Shown here: in pieces, positions 8,184-16,987 of the stretch
How positions within the stretch are numbered: the first letter of the stretch is position 1
Layout: each line of letters begins with the position of its first letter
From: Alphaproteobacteria bacterium
GTDB taxonomy: Bacteria > Pseudomonadota > Alphaproteobacteria > UBA8366
Direction: 5' to 3'
Assembly: GCA_028281325.1 (NCBI GenBank)
Contig: JANQKC010000024.1
Span: 1 to 64,000, forward strand
DNA length: 64,000 nt
Translations under genes and position numbers: made by a program
Notes under the pieces: generated by a model
Told to the model about the DNA's origin: nothing
The model's input: only the letters and a program-made list of their open reading frames with translations
Database searches by the model: none

Positions 8184-9173
8184 TTATCTCAAAATTCTGA
8201 CCGGTATGCCGCGGCGCTCGCGCAGCGCCCGGCATGCCGCATCCCAATCGAGGCGGTCTTCCAAGGCGCCGGCCTTGGCGCGAATCATGGGTTTCGCATT
8301 CCGGCACGCCGTGTCGTCATCGGGGCGTGATACGATGCCCTGCGATTCGACGGTGTCCAACTCGTCCACCGTCGGGTGCGCCTGGAGATAAAGAATGCCG
8401 TCGGACCATCCGAGCTTTGTCGGCTGGTCGATGATAGTGACCTGGGTGCCAAGCGGGATCGCCGCGAACAGCCTTTCGATGTCTTCCGGATAGAGCCTGA
8501 TGCAGCCGTGCGTCACGCGACGTCCGATGCCGTCCGGTTTGTTGGTGCCGTGGATCAGAAAGCCGCGCCAGCCCAAATCCAAAGCATACTCCCCGAGCGG
8601 ATTGGATGGTCCGGCGGGGACGTGATCCGGCAGGTCGGGCCGCTCCGCGCGAACGGATGGCGGCGGAGTCCAGGTCGGTTGCGTCCGTTTGCGAGTGACT
8701 GTCGTCGTGCCGCGCGGAATAGGGCAGCCGGCTTTTGGCGTTCCCAGCGGGAAGGTCAGCACGGTCGACGGTGCATGCCGGAAAAAGTACAGCCGTTGTT
8801 CGGGCAGGTTTATCACGATCCCGACCCGTTCGACGTCGGGAAGTATATGCGCTGTCGGCAATGCGAGCCGGGTTCCGGCCGCCGGGAGCCACACATCGGT
8901 CGTCGGGTTGGCGGCGCGAAGTTCGACGAATCCCAGGCCAAACCGGCGGGCGATATCGAGCAGCGTATCCTGCTCCTCGATTATGTATTCGCCCGCGAGG
9001 CCGATGATCTCACCCCGGACCGCCAGGTCCGCCGCCGAGCCGCGGTTCTGCGGGGTGGCGCATCCGAGCGAAAGGGCAATTGCCAGCGCCGCCCGATACG
9101 CCCGCCGTCGCCAGTCGGCGACACCTCGCGCATCCGGCAAAACGGTCTTCAACTTGTCCCATCGCCCGCGCAT
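8184..9173 (-). CDS. L,D-transpeptidase with LysM-like domain (YkuD/ErfK family)
   Basis: 329 residues. A hydrophobic segment at about 27-38 ends in LSLGC, a signal peptide with an imperfect lipobox. A LysM-like peptidoglycan-binding repeat lies at about 61-107 (GEYIIEEQDTLLDIARRFG). The YkuD domain at about 116-250 has the catalytic signature HGT at 208-210 and THGCIRL with Cys224. These periplasmic enzymes form 3-3 cross-links or attach Lpp-type lipoproteins to peptidoglycan. The divergent neighbour encodes an Lpp/OprI-like lipoprotein, so lipoprotein anchoring is the favoured role. Two FNR-like boxes lie between them. Confidence 0.93.
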   Translation of the reverse strand: MRGRWDKLKTVLPDARGVADWRRRAYRAALAIALSLGCATPQNRGSAADLAVRGEIIGLAGEYIIEEQDTLLDIARRFGLGFVELRAANPTTDVWLPAAGTRLALPTAHILPDVERVGIVINLPEQRLYFFRHAPSTVLTFPLGTPKAGCPIPRGTTTVTRKRTQPTWTPPPSVRAERPDLPDHVPAGPSNPLGEYALDLGWRGFLIHGTNKPDGIGRRVTHGCIRLYPEDIERLFAAIPLGTQVTIIDQPTKLGWSDGILYLQAHPTVDELDTVESQGIVSRPDDDTACRNAKPMIRAKAGALEDRLDWDAACRALRERRGIPVRILR

Positions 9174-9208
9174 CGGCGCATGATAACCGCCCGGTAATCC
9201 GGATAAGG

Positions 9209-9222
9209 TTGACGCAAATCAA
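9209..9222. promoter_or_regulatory. FNR/FixK-type box (transpeptidase side)
   Basis: TTGACGCAAATCAA fits TTGAY-N4-RTCAA perfectly. It lies 36-49 bases upstream of the transpeptidase ATG in the divergent region shared with the Lpp-like gene. Confidence 0.65.
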
Positions 9223-9280
9223 AGCGGGAACCGGTCGATGGAATGCCTCGATCACGCGCGGCCGGTCGCAGAAAAAAGTA

Positions 9281-9294
9281 TTGATTGAAGTCAA
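9281..9294. promoter_or_regulatory. FNR/FixK-type box (lipoprotein side)
   Basis: TTGATTGAAGTCAA fits TTGAY-N4-RTCAA perfectly. Its centre is 78 bases upstream of the Lpp-like ATG; a class II site would put the transcript start near 9329. Confidence 0.65.
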
Positions 9295-9365
9295 CGTCGC
9301 CGACTCCGGTTACCGCTAGGTTTCAAGCTCACGTTGATCTTATCGAACAGAGCCGGAGGAGAACG

Positions 9366-9632
9366 ATGCGACCGACCATGCAGCGACTTTTCGCCGTTTC
9401 CGCAATCCTGGCGCCGTTGGCGCTCGGCGGCTGCGCGTCCCAAAGTGAAGTCGATCAACTGCGCAGCGACCTAAGCAAGGCGCAGGCCGCGGCGGCGGCG
9501 GCGCAGGCGGAAGCGCGCGCCGCGAAGGAGGAAGCGAAGGCCGCGAACGCGCGCGCCGAAGCGGCGACCAAGGCCGCGGCCGATGTGAGCCGGAAGGCTG
9601 ATCGGATGTACGACCGGTCCCTTCGAAAATAA
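9366..9632 (+). CDS. Lpp/OprI-like alanine-zipper murein lipoprotein
   Basis: 88 residues. ATG 9366 has GGAGGAG just upstream; the longer upstream reading is not needed. The signal peptide ends in the lipobox LGGC (Cys at about residue 22). The mature part is a coiled coil rich in Ala heptads (DLSKAQAAAAAAQ, EEAKAANARAEAATKAA) and ends in RMYDRSLRK. The C-terminal Lys is the residue that Lpp and OprI link to peptidoglycan. It should tie the outer membrane to the wall. It is divergent from a YkuD transpeptidase, the enzyme class that makes this link. Confidence 0.88.
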   Translation: MRPTMQRLFAVSAILAPLALGGCASQSEVDQLRSDLSKAQAAAAAAQAEARAAKEEAKAANARAEAATKAAADVSRKADRMYDRSLRK

Positions 9633-9662
9633 GCGTCCGTTCCGCCAACGCCACAAGGCCGA

Positions 9663-11252
9663 CTAACGCTTCAACGCGCGGTGCAGTCGGCGCAGGAGGG
9701 TTCGGCGCTTCTTGTCGTCGCCGGCCTTTCGAAGGCTTTCCTGAACATCGATCATGAACTGCGCGTAGTCGTTATGCCAGTCCGTGTCCTCGATGGGGCG
9801 CGTCGATAGGCGATGCGGGCCGGGGCGTTTCCGCGAGCCGCCGTCGCCCATCAGGTTCACCACGTCGTCCAATTGCGGCAAGTGAATGCGCCGGCGCGAG
9901 AGGTTTTTCCCAACCAGAATATCCCGAAGCGCCGCCCGGCTTTCGTCCTCGCCATGGGTCAGGAAAAGGCCGCGCCGCAGCGGCAGCCGCCGCATGATCC
10001 AGTCCACGAGTTCGGCTTGATCCGCGTGTCCGGAATAAACGTCGATGTCCCGGATTCGGGCTTTGACCGCGATTTCCTCGCCATGGATGCGGACGCTCTT
10101 CTTCCCTTCCCGGAGAAGGCGGCCCATCGTGCCCGGCGCTTGGTACCCGGTCAGCAGAACCGTCGAGTCGTTCCGCCAAAGGTTTCGTTTCAGGTGATGG
10201 CGAATGCGCCCGGCGTCGCACATGCCGCTGGCCGCCATGATGATGGTCCCGCCGTTGAACCGCGCGATCGCCTTGCTCTCGTCCACCGATGCCGTGAAGC
10301 GGATATTGCGACGCTGAAACGGGTTGCTGTCGGCGGGCACGTCTTCGAGGTCGGCCAAATGCGCCGCAAAGACATTCGTTGCCTGAATCGCCAAGGGCGA
10401 ATCGAGGAAGATCGGCACTTCCGGGATCGTGCCGTTATTCGTCAATTCCGAGAGATCCAGCAACAGTTCCTGCGTGCGCTCTATCGCGAAGGAGGGGATC
10501 AGCATGGTGCCGCCGCGCTGAAGCGCGTCGTTGACTTCCTTGGCCAGAATGGCCCGCCGCCGTTCCGGATCGGCATGGGTTCGGCGGCGGTTCCCATATG
10601 TCGATTCGCAAAAGACATAGTCGAAATTTTCGTTGGCGTCGGGATCGGGAAGAAACAGTTTGTGCTCCGGTCCGATGTCGCCGGAAAAAAGAAGACGAAG
10701 AATGCGCTGCTTCCGCTGTCCGGTCGCGATTTCCAATTCGATCGACGCCGACCCCAGCAGATGCCCGGCGTTCCAGAACCGCGCGCGGACCCCGTCGCCG
10801 ACATCCTCCCACCGATCGTATTCGACGCTTCGAAACCGTGTGAGGGCGGCCGCGGCGTCGTCCCGTGTGTAGATCGGGGTGACCGTCGGCCGGCCGCGCT
10901 GCCTGTTGCGGCGGTTAAGACGCTCGACCTCGGTTTCCTGGATATAGCCGCTGTCGGGCAGCATATATGTCAGAAGGTCGTGCGTGCCGGCCGTCGCGTA
11001 GATCGGACCGTCGAATCCGGCTTTCACGAGTTTCGGGACGAGACCGGCATGATCGATATGCGCATGCGTCAGGAGCACGAAATCGATCTGGTCGGCGTTG
11101 AACGGAAAGCTTCCGTAGTTGAGTTCCCGTACGGTCTTCGATCCTTGGAACAGACCGCAGTCGACAAGGAACTGGCCTCCGGGATGCGTGATCCAATAGC
11201 AAGATCCGGTAACGGTTCCCGCCGCGCCGCAAAACCCAAGATCGACGCTCAT
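9663..11252 (-). CDS. Beta-CASP metallo-beta-lactamase-fold RNA nuclease (YSH1/CPSF-like)
   Basis: 529 residues from ATG 11252, which overlaps the upstream PRPP synthetase stop as ATGA; a longer in-frame extension runs through that gene and is rejected. The metal motif is THAHIDHAG (His63, His65, Asp67, His68). The beta-CASP insert contains MLIPSFAIERTQELL and AASGMCDAGRIRHHL, and the RMMBL end has VYSGHADQAELVDW. Such enzymes cut or trim RNA. Its place in one transcript with nucleotide-salvage enzymes suggests a link to RNA turnover and nucleotide recycling, which is inference. Confidence 0.9.
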   Translation of the reverse strand: MSVDLGFCGAAGTVTGSCYWITHPGGQFLVDCGLFQGSKTVRELNYGSFPFNADQIDFVLLTHAHIDHAGLVPKLVKAGFDGPIYATAGTHDLLTYMLPDSGYIQETEVERLNRRNRQRGRPTVTPIYTRDDAAAALTRFRSVEYDRWEDVGDGVRARFWNAGHLLGSASIELEIATGQRKQRILRLLFSGDIGPEHKLFLPDPDANENFDYVFCESTYGNRRRTHADPERRRAILAKEVNDALQRGGTMLIPSFAIERTQELLLDLSELTNNGTIPEVPIFLDSPLAIQATNVFAAHLADLEDVPADSNPFQRRNIRFTASVDESKAIARFNGGTIIMAASGMCDAGRIRHHLKRNLWRNDSTVLLTGYQAPGTMGRLLREGKKSVRIHGEEIAVKARIRDIDVYSGHADQAELVDWIMRRLPLRRGLFLTHGEDESRAALRDILVGKNLSRRRIHLPQLDDVVNLMGDGGSRKRPGPHRLSTRPIEDTDWHNDYAQFMIDVQESLRKAGDDKKRRTLLRRLHRALKR

Positions 11253-12148
11253 GGCAGGAACTCGCCGGCCGCGGTCGAGAGAAGCGATGCAAGGCTGATG
11301 GCGTTCGTCGAATGCGGGACTGAATCGGTCGACCGAATACGAGCGATCCCGGCCTCTCGGAGCGCGGCATCCACTTGCCGGTCGGTGAGGTTGTGAACCA
11401 CCAGCGCTTCGATCGTTTCGGCGCCCGCCGCCGTCAGTTGTTTCGCGCATTCGATGAGCGTCGATCCGGTCGATACCATATCGTCGATCAGGATGACCGG
11501 ACGTCCGCTCGCGCGCTCGACACCGGGAATCTCCACCCGTACGTCCGTATCGCCGTGGCGCTTCTTGCCGCCCAGCAAAACCTCAAGACCGAGCGGCGCG
11601 GCAACCGCATCGACCCATTGTTCGGACTCGGCGTCGGGGCCGACCAGCACCGTGTCGGTCGAAACGCCGTCGTCGCGAAGCCGGTCGGCGAGAAGGGGCG
11701 TGGCCGACAGCGTTGCCGTCCGGGCGGTCGGGAACACCGCGGCGAGGTCGGGCGTCCGGTGCAGGTGCGGGTCGACCGTGACGATGCCGTCGAACAGGCC
11801 GTCGAGGAAGCGTCCGACGACGCGTTGGCTGACCGCTTCCCCCGGATGGAAGGCCGTATCCTGGCGCATATAGCAAAGGTAAGGCGCGACCAGAATCAAT
11901 CGGGCCGGGTTGGTTTCCCGAAGGACCGACGCGGCCAGCATGAGTTCCACCAACTTGTCGTTCGGATGGTCCAGCGACCGGTAGAGGATCGCCGTTTCCG
12001 CCATGGCGTCGATCCGCACAAGGCTCTCGCCGTCGGGGAACCGATGGACGGCGACGTCTTCGGCCGGTGCGCTCAATTCGTCCGCCAGCCGTTTGGCCGC
12101 GTCTTGCGATTCCTCGAATCCGTATACGGCGATGGGCGTTTTGGTCAT
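11249..12148 (-). CDS. prs: Ribose-phosphate pyrophosphokinase (PRPP synthetase)
   Basis: 299 residues from ATG 12148, which overlaps the upstream phosphorylase stop by ATGA. It makes PRPP from ribose 5-phosphate and ATP. Visible are the N-terminal HRFPDGES loop, [11 protein letters not shown] near the ATP site, and the PRPP-binding signature [14 protein letters not shown]. It is shorter than the housekeeping enzyme (about 310-315 residues) and embedded between a phosphorylase and a nuclease, so it is probably a second, condition-specific copy. PRPP would feed the nicotinate phosphoribosyltransferase encoded 13 kb away in the same island. Confidence 0.9.
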   Translation of the reverse strand: MTKTPIAVYGFEESQDAAKRLADELSAPAEDVAVHRFPDGESLVRIDAMAETAILYRSLDHPNDKLVELMLAASVLRETNPARLILVAPYLCYMRQDTAFHPGEAVSQRVVGRFLDGLFDGIVTVDPHLHRTPDLAAVFPTARTATLSATPLLADRLRDDGVSTDTVLVGPDAESEQWVDAVAAPLGLEVLLGGKKRHGDTDVRVEIPGVERASGRPVILIDDMVSTGSTLIECAKQLTAAGAETIEALVVHNLTDRQVDAALREAGIARIRSTDSVPHSTNAISLASLLSTAAGEFLP

Positions 12149-13686
12149 CGGCTGGGCCCGGTGTAGTTCGTCTCGGATGGGCCATTGACCGTATAGCCGC
12201 TGTCCTCCCCGGCCAGGTCCGTCGCGAACCCGAAATCGGCCGGGACGCAAGCGTGAATGCGATAGAGCGGCTCGCCCTTGCGGATGGGGTCGCCGACTTT
12301 CTTGAAGAGGTCGATGCCGGCGCCCTTGTCCAATGGCGCGCCGGCCAATCGGGCGATACGGGCGATTTGATGGCAGTCAATCGCGGCGACCGTCCCGTCC
12401 TCGGGCGAGACGACCTCTTGGACGAGATCGCCGAGCGTGTGGCGCGCCGTGTTGCGCCCCTGCGCATCGATGATCCTTTCCATGGCGTCGAAGGCCTGGC
12501 CCGAATCCAGAAGCTCCCTGGCCCGGGCATGGCCGGCGCCGCCCCGAAGTTCCGGATCGAAGTCGAGCATTCGGCCCGCAAGCAGAAGCGCGCGTTCGCG
12601 CAAGTCGGGCGGCGCGCCCGGCTCGTTACGCAAGACCGCCATCACGTCGCGCACTTCCAATACTGGCCCGACGCCGCGACCGATCGGCTGTGACCCGTCG
12701 GTCAGGATCACGTCGAGCACCAGCCCGACGCTGTCGCCGATATACTCGAACATCTTGCGCAGCCGAACGGCGTCGATATGGCTGCGAACCTTCGCGGACG
12801 GGCCGACCGGGATGTCGACGACCAAATGCGTCGACCCGGCCGCGAGTTTCTTGGAAAGGATCGAGGCGACCATCTGTTCCGGCGTATCGATCCGCAACGG
12901 CCGTTCGACGGAGATCAAGATGTCGTCCGCCGGCGATAGGTTCACGTGACCGCCCCAAACCAAACATCCCTTTTCGCGTTCGACCACCGACCGCATGTCG
13001 TGCATCGGCAGATCGACGTTGGCCAGAACCTCCATGGTGTCGGCGGTCCCCGCGGGAGAGGTGATGGCCCGTGAGGACGTCTTCGGTATGGGCAGGCCGT
13101 GCGCCGCGATAATCGGCACGAGGATCATCGAGGTGCGGTTACCGGGAATGCCGCCGATGCAGTGTTTGTCGATGATGACCGGCGCGTCCCATTCCAATTT
13201 GTTGCCGACCTTGGCCATGGAGTGCGTGAGATTCAGCATCTCGCCGGTCGTCATGAAACTCGCCGATGAAATCAGATAGGCCGCGATCTCCATCGGCGAA
13301 TATCGGTGGCTGGCGATATCGGTGATGATGGCGTCGATCTCTTCGGCCGACAGGGTGTGGCCGTTGATCTTGGACCGGATGGCTTCGAGGCTGCGCGGCG
13401 GCGTCGCTTGGGCGATGCGGACAGGGCTGCCCTCGGGAAGCCCCAGCCGCCGGAAGGCTTGCTCGCCGAGGCCGAGTTCGTCCGGGCCGATCAGCGTCGG
13501 GTCCACCACGATCACCAGATTCGCCAGAATCTGCCGGCTGTCCCCGGTGACTTCGATCTTCTTCAGGGCCTGGAAGTCTTCCGCGCGATAGGCGACGCAT
13601 TCGCGGGACAGCAAGGCAACGTTCTCAGGATAGGTATCGATGCCGAAACGGCGCAATTTAAGCAATCGGGCGTCCTCCCTCGCCAA
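12145..13686 (-). CDS. Thymidine/AMP phosphorylase family protein
   Basis: 513 residues, the size of the long archaeal-type AMP phosphorylases (about 500) rather than classical DeoA (about 440). An N-terminal extension of ~90 residues precedes the phosphorylase core ([58 protein letters not shown]). The archaeal enzymes convert a nucleoside monophosphate and phosphate into base and ribose 1,5-bisphosphate. No RuBisCO or R15P isomerase is present in the window, so the fate of the sugar is open. It is translationally coupled to prs and then the beta-CASP nuclease. Confidence 0.85.
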   Translation of the reverse strand: MAREDARLLKLRRFGIDTYPENVALLSRECVAYRAEDFQALKKIEVTGDSRQILANLVIVVDPTLIGPDELGLGEQAFRRLGLPEGSPVRIAQATPPRSLEAIRSKINGHTLSAEEIDAIITDIASHRYSPMEIAAYLISSASFMTTGEMLNLTHSMAKVGNKLEWDAPVIIDKHCIGGIPGNRTSMILVPIIAAHGLPIPKTSSRAITSPAGTADTMEVLANVDLPMHDMRSVVEREKGCLVWGGHVNLSPADDILISVERPLRIDTPEQMVASILSKKLAAGSTHLVVDIPVGPSAKVRSHIDAVRLRKMFEYIGDSVGLVLDVILTDGSQPIGRGVGPVLEVRDVMAVLRNEPGAPPDLRERALLLAGRMLDFDPELRGGAGHARARELLDSGQAFDAMERIIDAQGRNTARHTLGDLVQEVVSPEDGTVAAIDCHQIARIARLAGAPLDKGAGIDLFKKVGDPIRKGEPLYRIHACVPADFGFATDLAGEDSGYTVNGPSETNYTGPSR

Positions 13687-13781
13687 GCATGGTCATTGCG
13701 GATGAGCGGATCAAGCCGTGGATCGCCCGCGGAGTCGGCGCATCGCATGCGATACGGCCGGCATTCCTGCAAGAATCGGGT

Positions 13782-16199
13782 TCATTCGGCGGACGTCAGC
13801 TTCTTTTCGAGATCGACGATTCGCATCGTTGTCTTCAGCACGCTGTCCGGCGTTAGACTGATCGAATCGATGCCCTGCTTGACCAGGAACTCGGCGACCT
13901 CGGGATAGTCGGAGGGCGCTTGGCCGCAGATACCGGAATGACGACGGTTTCGCTTCGCGCCGTCGACCGCAAGGCGAAACATTTCGAGCACACCGGGATC
14001 GCGTTCATCGAAATTGAAGGCAACCGTCGCGGAATCGCGGTCGACGCCGAGATGGAGCTGGGTCAGGTCGTTCGACCCTATGGAAAACCCGTCGAAGAGC
14101 GCGGCGAACTCATCGATCTGAATGACGTTGTTCGGGATTTCGCACATGACATAGACTTCCAGATCGTGCTCGCCGCGCACGAGCCCATGCTTCGCCATCT
14201 CGTCGAGCACGGCTTTGCCTTCCGCCACGCGGCGGCAAAAGGGAATCATGAGTTTTACATTGACGAGGCCCATCTCCTCCCGAACCCGTTTCATCGCGCG
14301 GCACTCCAACGCGAACCCTTCGGCGTAGGCCGGGTGGGCGTACCGGGCGGCGCCCCTGAATCCGATCATCGGGTTGGCTTCGTCGGGCTCGAAGGACCGC
14401 CCACCGATCAAATGAGCGTACTCGTTTGTCTTGAAATCGGACAGGCGCACGATCACCGGTTTCGGCCAGAAAGCGGCGGCAATGGTGCCGACACCTTCGG
14501 ATAGCCGCTCGATGAAAAAATCCTCGGGCGATGCGTACCGGTGGGTCAGGGACGCGATCTCGGCGCGCGCCGCCGGATCCTCGACCCGGTCCAAATGGAC
14601 CAACGCCATGGGATGGACCTTGATGTACTCGCCGATGATGAACTCCATGCGTGCGAGTCCGACACCGTCATTCGGAACGAAGCTAGTCTTGAAGGCGATC
14701 TCCGGATTTCCGAGATTGATCATGATCTTGGTACGCGGCCGTTCGAGGTTCGACAGATCGGTCTCGTCGACTTCATGCCGAAGGGTCCCGGCGTAGACGC
14801 GCCCGGTTTCGCCCTCGGCGCAGGAGACGGTGATCGGGTCGCCGTTGACCAGGCGTTCCGTCGCGTCGGTCGTTCCCACGACGGCGGGAATCCCCAACTC
14901 GCGCGCGACGATGGCCGCATGACAGGTCCGGCCGCCGCGGTTGGTCACGACGGCGGCGGCCGTCTTCATGACGGGCTCCCAGTCGGGCGCGGTTGTGTCC
15001 GATACGAGAATCGAACCGGGCGTGAAACCGCTGAGTTCATCGGCATCCCGAATGAGCTGCACGGCGCCGCTCGCGATCGTGTCGCCGACGGCCCGCCCAC
15101 TCGCCTTGACCTCGCCTTTTTCGACAAGGCGATAACGGCGCAGTGTCGTTGAAGCGGCGCGCGAGGCGACGGTTTCGGGCCGCGCCTGCAGGATATAGAG
15201 TTCTCCGTCTATCCCGTCTTTCGCCCACTCGATATCCATCGGCATCGAACGCCCGGCCTTTTGAGAATAGTGCCGTTCGATCCGGATCGCGTATTCCGCG
15301 AGCCGCAGCGCTTCTTGATCGGAGACGCTGAAGCGGTCGCGCTCCTCCTTCGATGTCGGGATATTCCGCACCGGCTCTCGCGTTCGGCCGGTGGCGTAGA
15401 TCATTTTCAGTTTTTTTGTGCCGAGGGTGCGGCGCAGGACCGCGCGATGGCCGAGGTCGAATGTGGGCTTGTGTACGACAAGCTCATCCGGATCGACGAT
15501 CCCCTGAACGATGTTCTCGCCGAGACCATAGGACGCCGTGATCAAGACGATATCCCGGAAGCCGGTCTCCGTGTCGAGCGTGAAGGTCACGCCGCTGGTT
15601 CCGATGTCGGACCGAACCATTTTCATCACACCCACGGACAGGGCGACTTTCAGATGGTCGAAGTCCCGGTCATGGCGGTAATGGATGGCGCGATCGGTAA
15701 AGAGACTGGCAAGACACCGCCGTACCGAGTCCAACAACATCGTCTCGCCCCGAACGTTGAGGTATGTATCCTGCTGCCCGGCGAAGCTCGCGGTCGGCAG
15801 GTCTTCCGCGGTGGCGGAACTGCGGACGGCGACGCTCAGGTCTGCGCCGTACTGGTCAACCAGCCGGCCGTAAGCCGATCGGATCTGACGGCTCAGGTCC
15901 TCCGGCAGTCCGGCGCCGTATATGAGATCGCGGGCTTTCTGGCCACGCCGCGCAAGGTCGGCAACATCGTCGGGGCGCAGATCGTCCAGTATGTCCCGCA
16001 ACGCCGCCCGCCCGCCGGCCCGGTCCAACACGTCCCAATAGGCTTCCGCCGTTGTCGCGAAACCGTTCGGGATGGGAATGCCCTGCGGCGATAACTCCCG
16101 GTGCATCTCGCCCAGCGACGCATTTTTCCCGCCGACGAGGGCAATATCGTCCAGGGACAGTTCGTCGAAAAATCGGATGTAGCGCGGCGGGGATGACAC
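13782..16199 (-). CDS. ppsA: Phosphoenolpyruvate synthase
   Basis: 805 residues from GTG 16199. It interconverts pyruvate + ATP and PEP + AMP + phosphate. The N-terminal ATP-binding domain begins LVGGKNASLGEM and includes VRSSATAEDLPTASFAGQQ. The swivelling domain has NRGGRTCHAAIVAREL with the phosphorylated His427. The C-terminal PEP-binding barrel has SNDLTQLHLGVDRDS and the acid/base Cys in GICGQAPSD (about 758). It yields AMP, a possible substrate of the phosphorylase 95 bases downstream on the same strand. An FNR-type box lies 65-78 bases upstream of the start. Confidence 0.95.
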   Translation of the reverse strand: MSSPPRYIRFFDELSLDDIALVGGKNASLGEMHRELSPQGIPIPNGFATTAEAYWDVLDRAGGRAALRDILDDLRPDDVADLARRGQKARDLIYGAGLPEDLSRQIRSAYGRLVDQYGADLSVAVRSSATAEDLPTASFAGQQDTYLNVRGETMLLDSVRRCLASLFTDRAIHYRHDRDFDHLKVALSVGVMKMVRSDIGTSGVTFTLDTETGFRDIVLITASYGLGENIVQGIVDPDELVVHKPTFDLGHRAVLRRTLGTKKLKMIYATGRTREPVRNIPTSKEERDRFSVSDQEALRLAEYAIRIERHYSQKAGRSMPMDIEWAKDGIDGELYILQARPETVASRAASTTLRRYRLVEKGEVKASGRAVGDTIASGAVQLIRDADELSGFTPGSILVSDTTAPDWEPVMKTAAAVVTNRGGRTCHAAIVARELGIPAVVGTTDATERLVNGDPITVSCAEGETGRVYAGTLRHEVDETDLSNLERPRTKIMINLGNPEIAFKTSFVPNDGVGLARMEFIIGEYIKVHPMALVHLDRVEDPAARAEIASLTHRYASPEDFFIERLSEGVGTIAAAFWPKPVIVRLSDFKTNEYAHLIGGRSFEPDEANPMIGFRGAARYAHPAYAEGFALECRAMKRVREEMGLVNVKLMIPFCRRVAEGKAVLDEMAKHGLVRGEHDLEVYVMCEIPNNVIQIDEFAALFDGFSIGSNDLTQLHLGVDRDSATVAFNFDERDPGVLEMFRLAVDGAKRNRRHSGICGQAPSDYPEVAEFLVKQGIDSISLTPDSVLKTTMRIVDLEKKLTSAE

Positions 16200-16263
16200 G
16201 GTATGGATGTCCTTCGTGTTGTGAAATGGCGCGGCATTGTCGGCGTATCATCCGCCCGTCGAC

Positions 16264-16277
16264 TTGACGCAGATCAA
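16264..16277. promoter_or_regulatory. FNR/FixK-type box (ppsA side)
   Basis: TTGACGCAGATCAA fits TTGAY-N4-RTCAA. Its centre is 71 bases upstream of the ppsA GTG; class II spacing predicts a transcript start near 16229 with about 30 bases of leader. Confidence 0.65.
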
Positions 16278-16330
16278 CACAGCGCCGCCGCCGCCCGGTT
16301 ACGGCGCGCAGGGCCTTGGAGGAAAGGCGC

Positions 16331-16344
16331 TTGATGTGCGTCAA
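16331..16344. promoter_or_regulatory. FNR/FixK-type box (hibernation factor side)
   Basis: TTGATGTGCGTCAA fits TTGAY-N4-RTCAA. Its centre is 70 bases upstream of ATG 16408, almost the mirror of the ppsA box. A -10-like TAGAGT lies at 16367-16372. Confidence 0.65.
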
Positions 16345-16407
16345 CCTCTGAACGTTTCCCGTTGGGTAGAGTCGGGCTCATAAGCGGAATTGTCGGGAGA
16401 GATCGCT

Positions 16408-16980
16408 ATGTCGACGCCGATCAAGATTACCTTTCGCAATGTCGACCCGTCTCCTTCGGTAGAGGCGGACATTCGGAAACATGCCGAGAGTTTAGAGAAA
16501 TTCGACGCGCGTTTGCACTGGTGCAATGTCGCCGTCGAGGTTACCGACAAACACAAGCATCATGGCCGTCTCTACAGTATTGCGGTGAATATGGGCCTGC
16601 CGGGAAAGACACTGCACGTGACCCATGCAGGTCCGAAAAATGCGGCGCACAGCGACATCTATGTGGCCATCCGGGATGCCTTCAAGGCGGCCGCTCGCCA
16701 AATAGAGGATTATGCCCGTGTTCGACGGCAAGACGTAAAGACGCATGAAACGCCGAACCACGGGCGCGTCGCGAAGCTCTTCCCCGCAGACGGGTACGGC
16801 TTCATCGAAACCGCGTCGGGAGAAGAGGTCTATTTTCACCGCAACAGCGTGGTTAACGAACTCTTCGGCAAGCTGAAAGAGGGCGACGAGGTAAGGGTCG
16901 AGTTCGCGGTGAACGAAAGCGAGAAGGGGCCGCAGGCTACAACCGTCAAACCGATCGGCAAGCATCACCTCGTCGGATAA
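16408..16980 (+). CDS. HPF/RaiA-type ribosome hibernation factor fused to a cold-shock domain
   Basis: 190 residues; ATG 16408 has GGGAGAG 7 bases upstream, so the TTG at 16390 is rejected. Residues 1-105 form an HPF/RaiA (sigma-54 modulation) domain (ITFRNVDPSPSVEADIRKH at the start, DIYVAIRDAFKAAARQIEDY at the end). Residues 118-185 form a cold-shock OB fold with RNP motifs DGYGFI and EVYFH. The first part should bind the 30S decoding region and silence ribosomes; the second should bind RNA. It takes the place of the HPF C-terminal dimerisation domain. A primase-polymerase gene follows 7 bases later. Confidence 0.93.
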   Translation: MSTPIKITFRNVDPSPSVEADIRKHAESLEKFDARLHWCNVAVEVTDKHKHHGRLYSIAVNMGLPGKTLHVTHAGPKNAAHSDIYVAIRDAFKAAARQIEDYARVRRQDVKTHETPNHGRVAKLFPADGYGFIETASGEEVYFHRNSVVNELFGKLKEGDEVRVEFAVNESEKGPQATTVKPIGKHHLVG

Positions 16981-16987
16981 TCGTCCC

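Noticed and set aside
9813-11396. 527-codon plus-strand frame
   Set aside because: Antisense to the beta-CASP nuclease and PRPP synthetase, both of which have complete motif sets.
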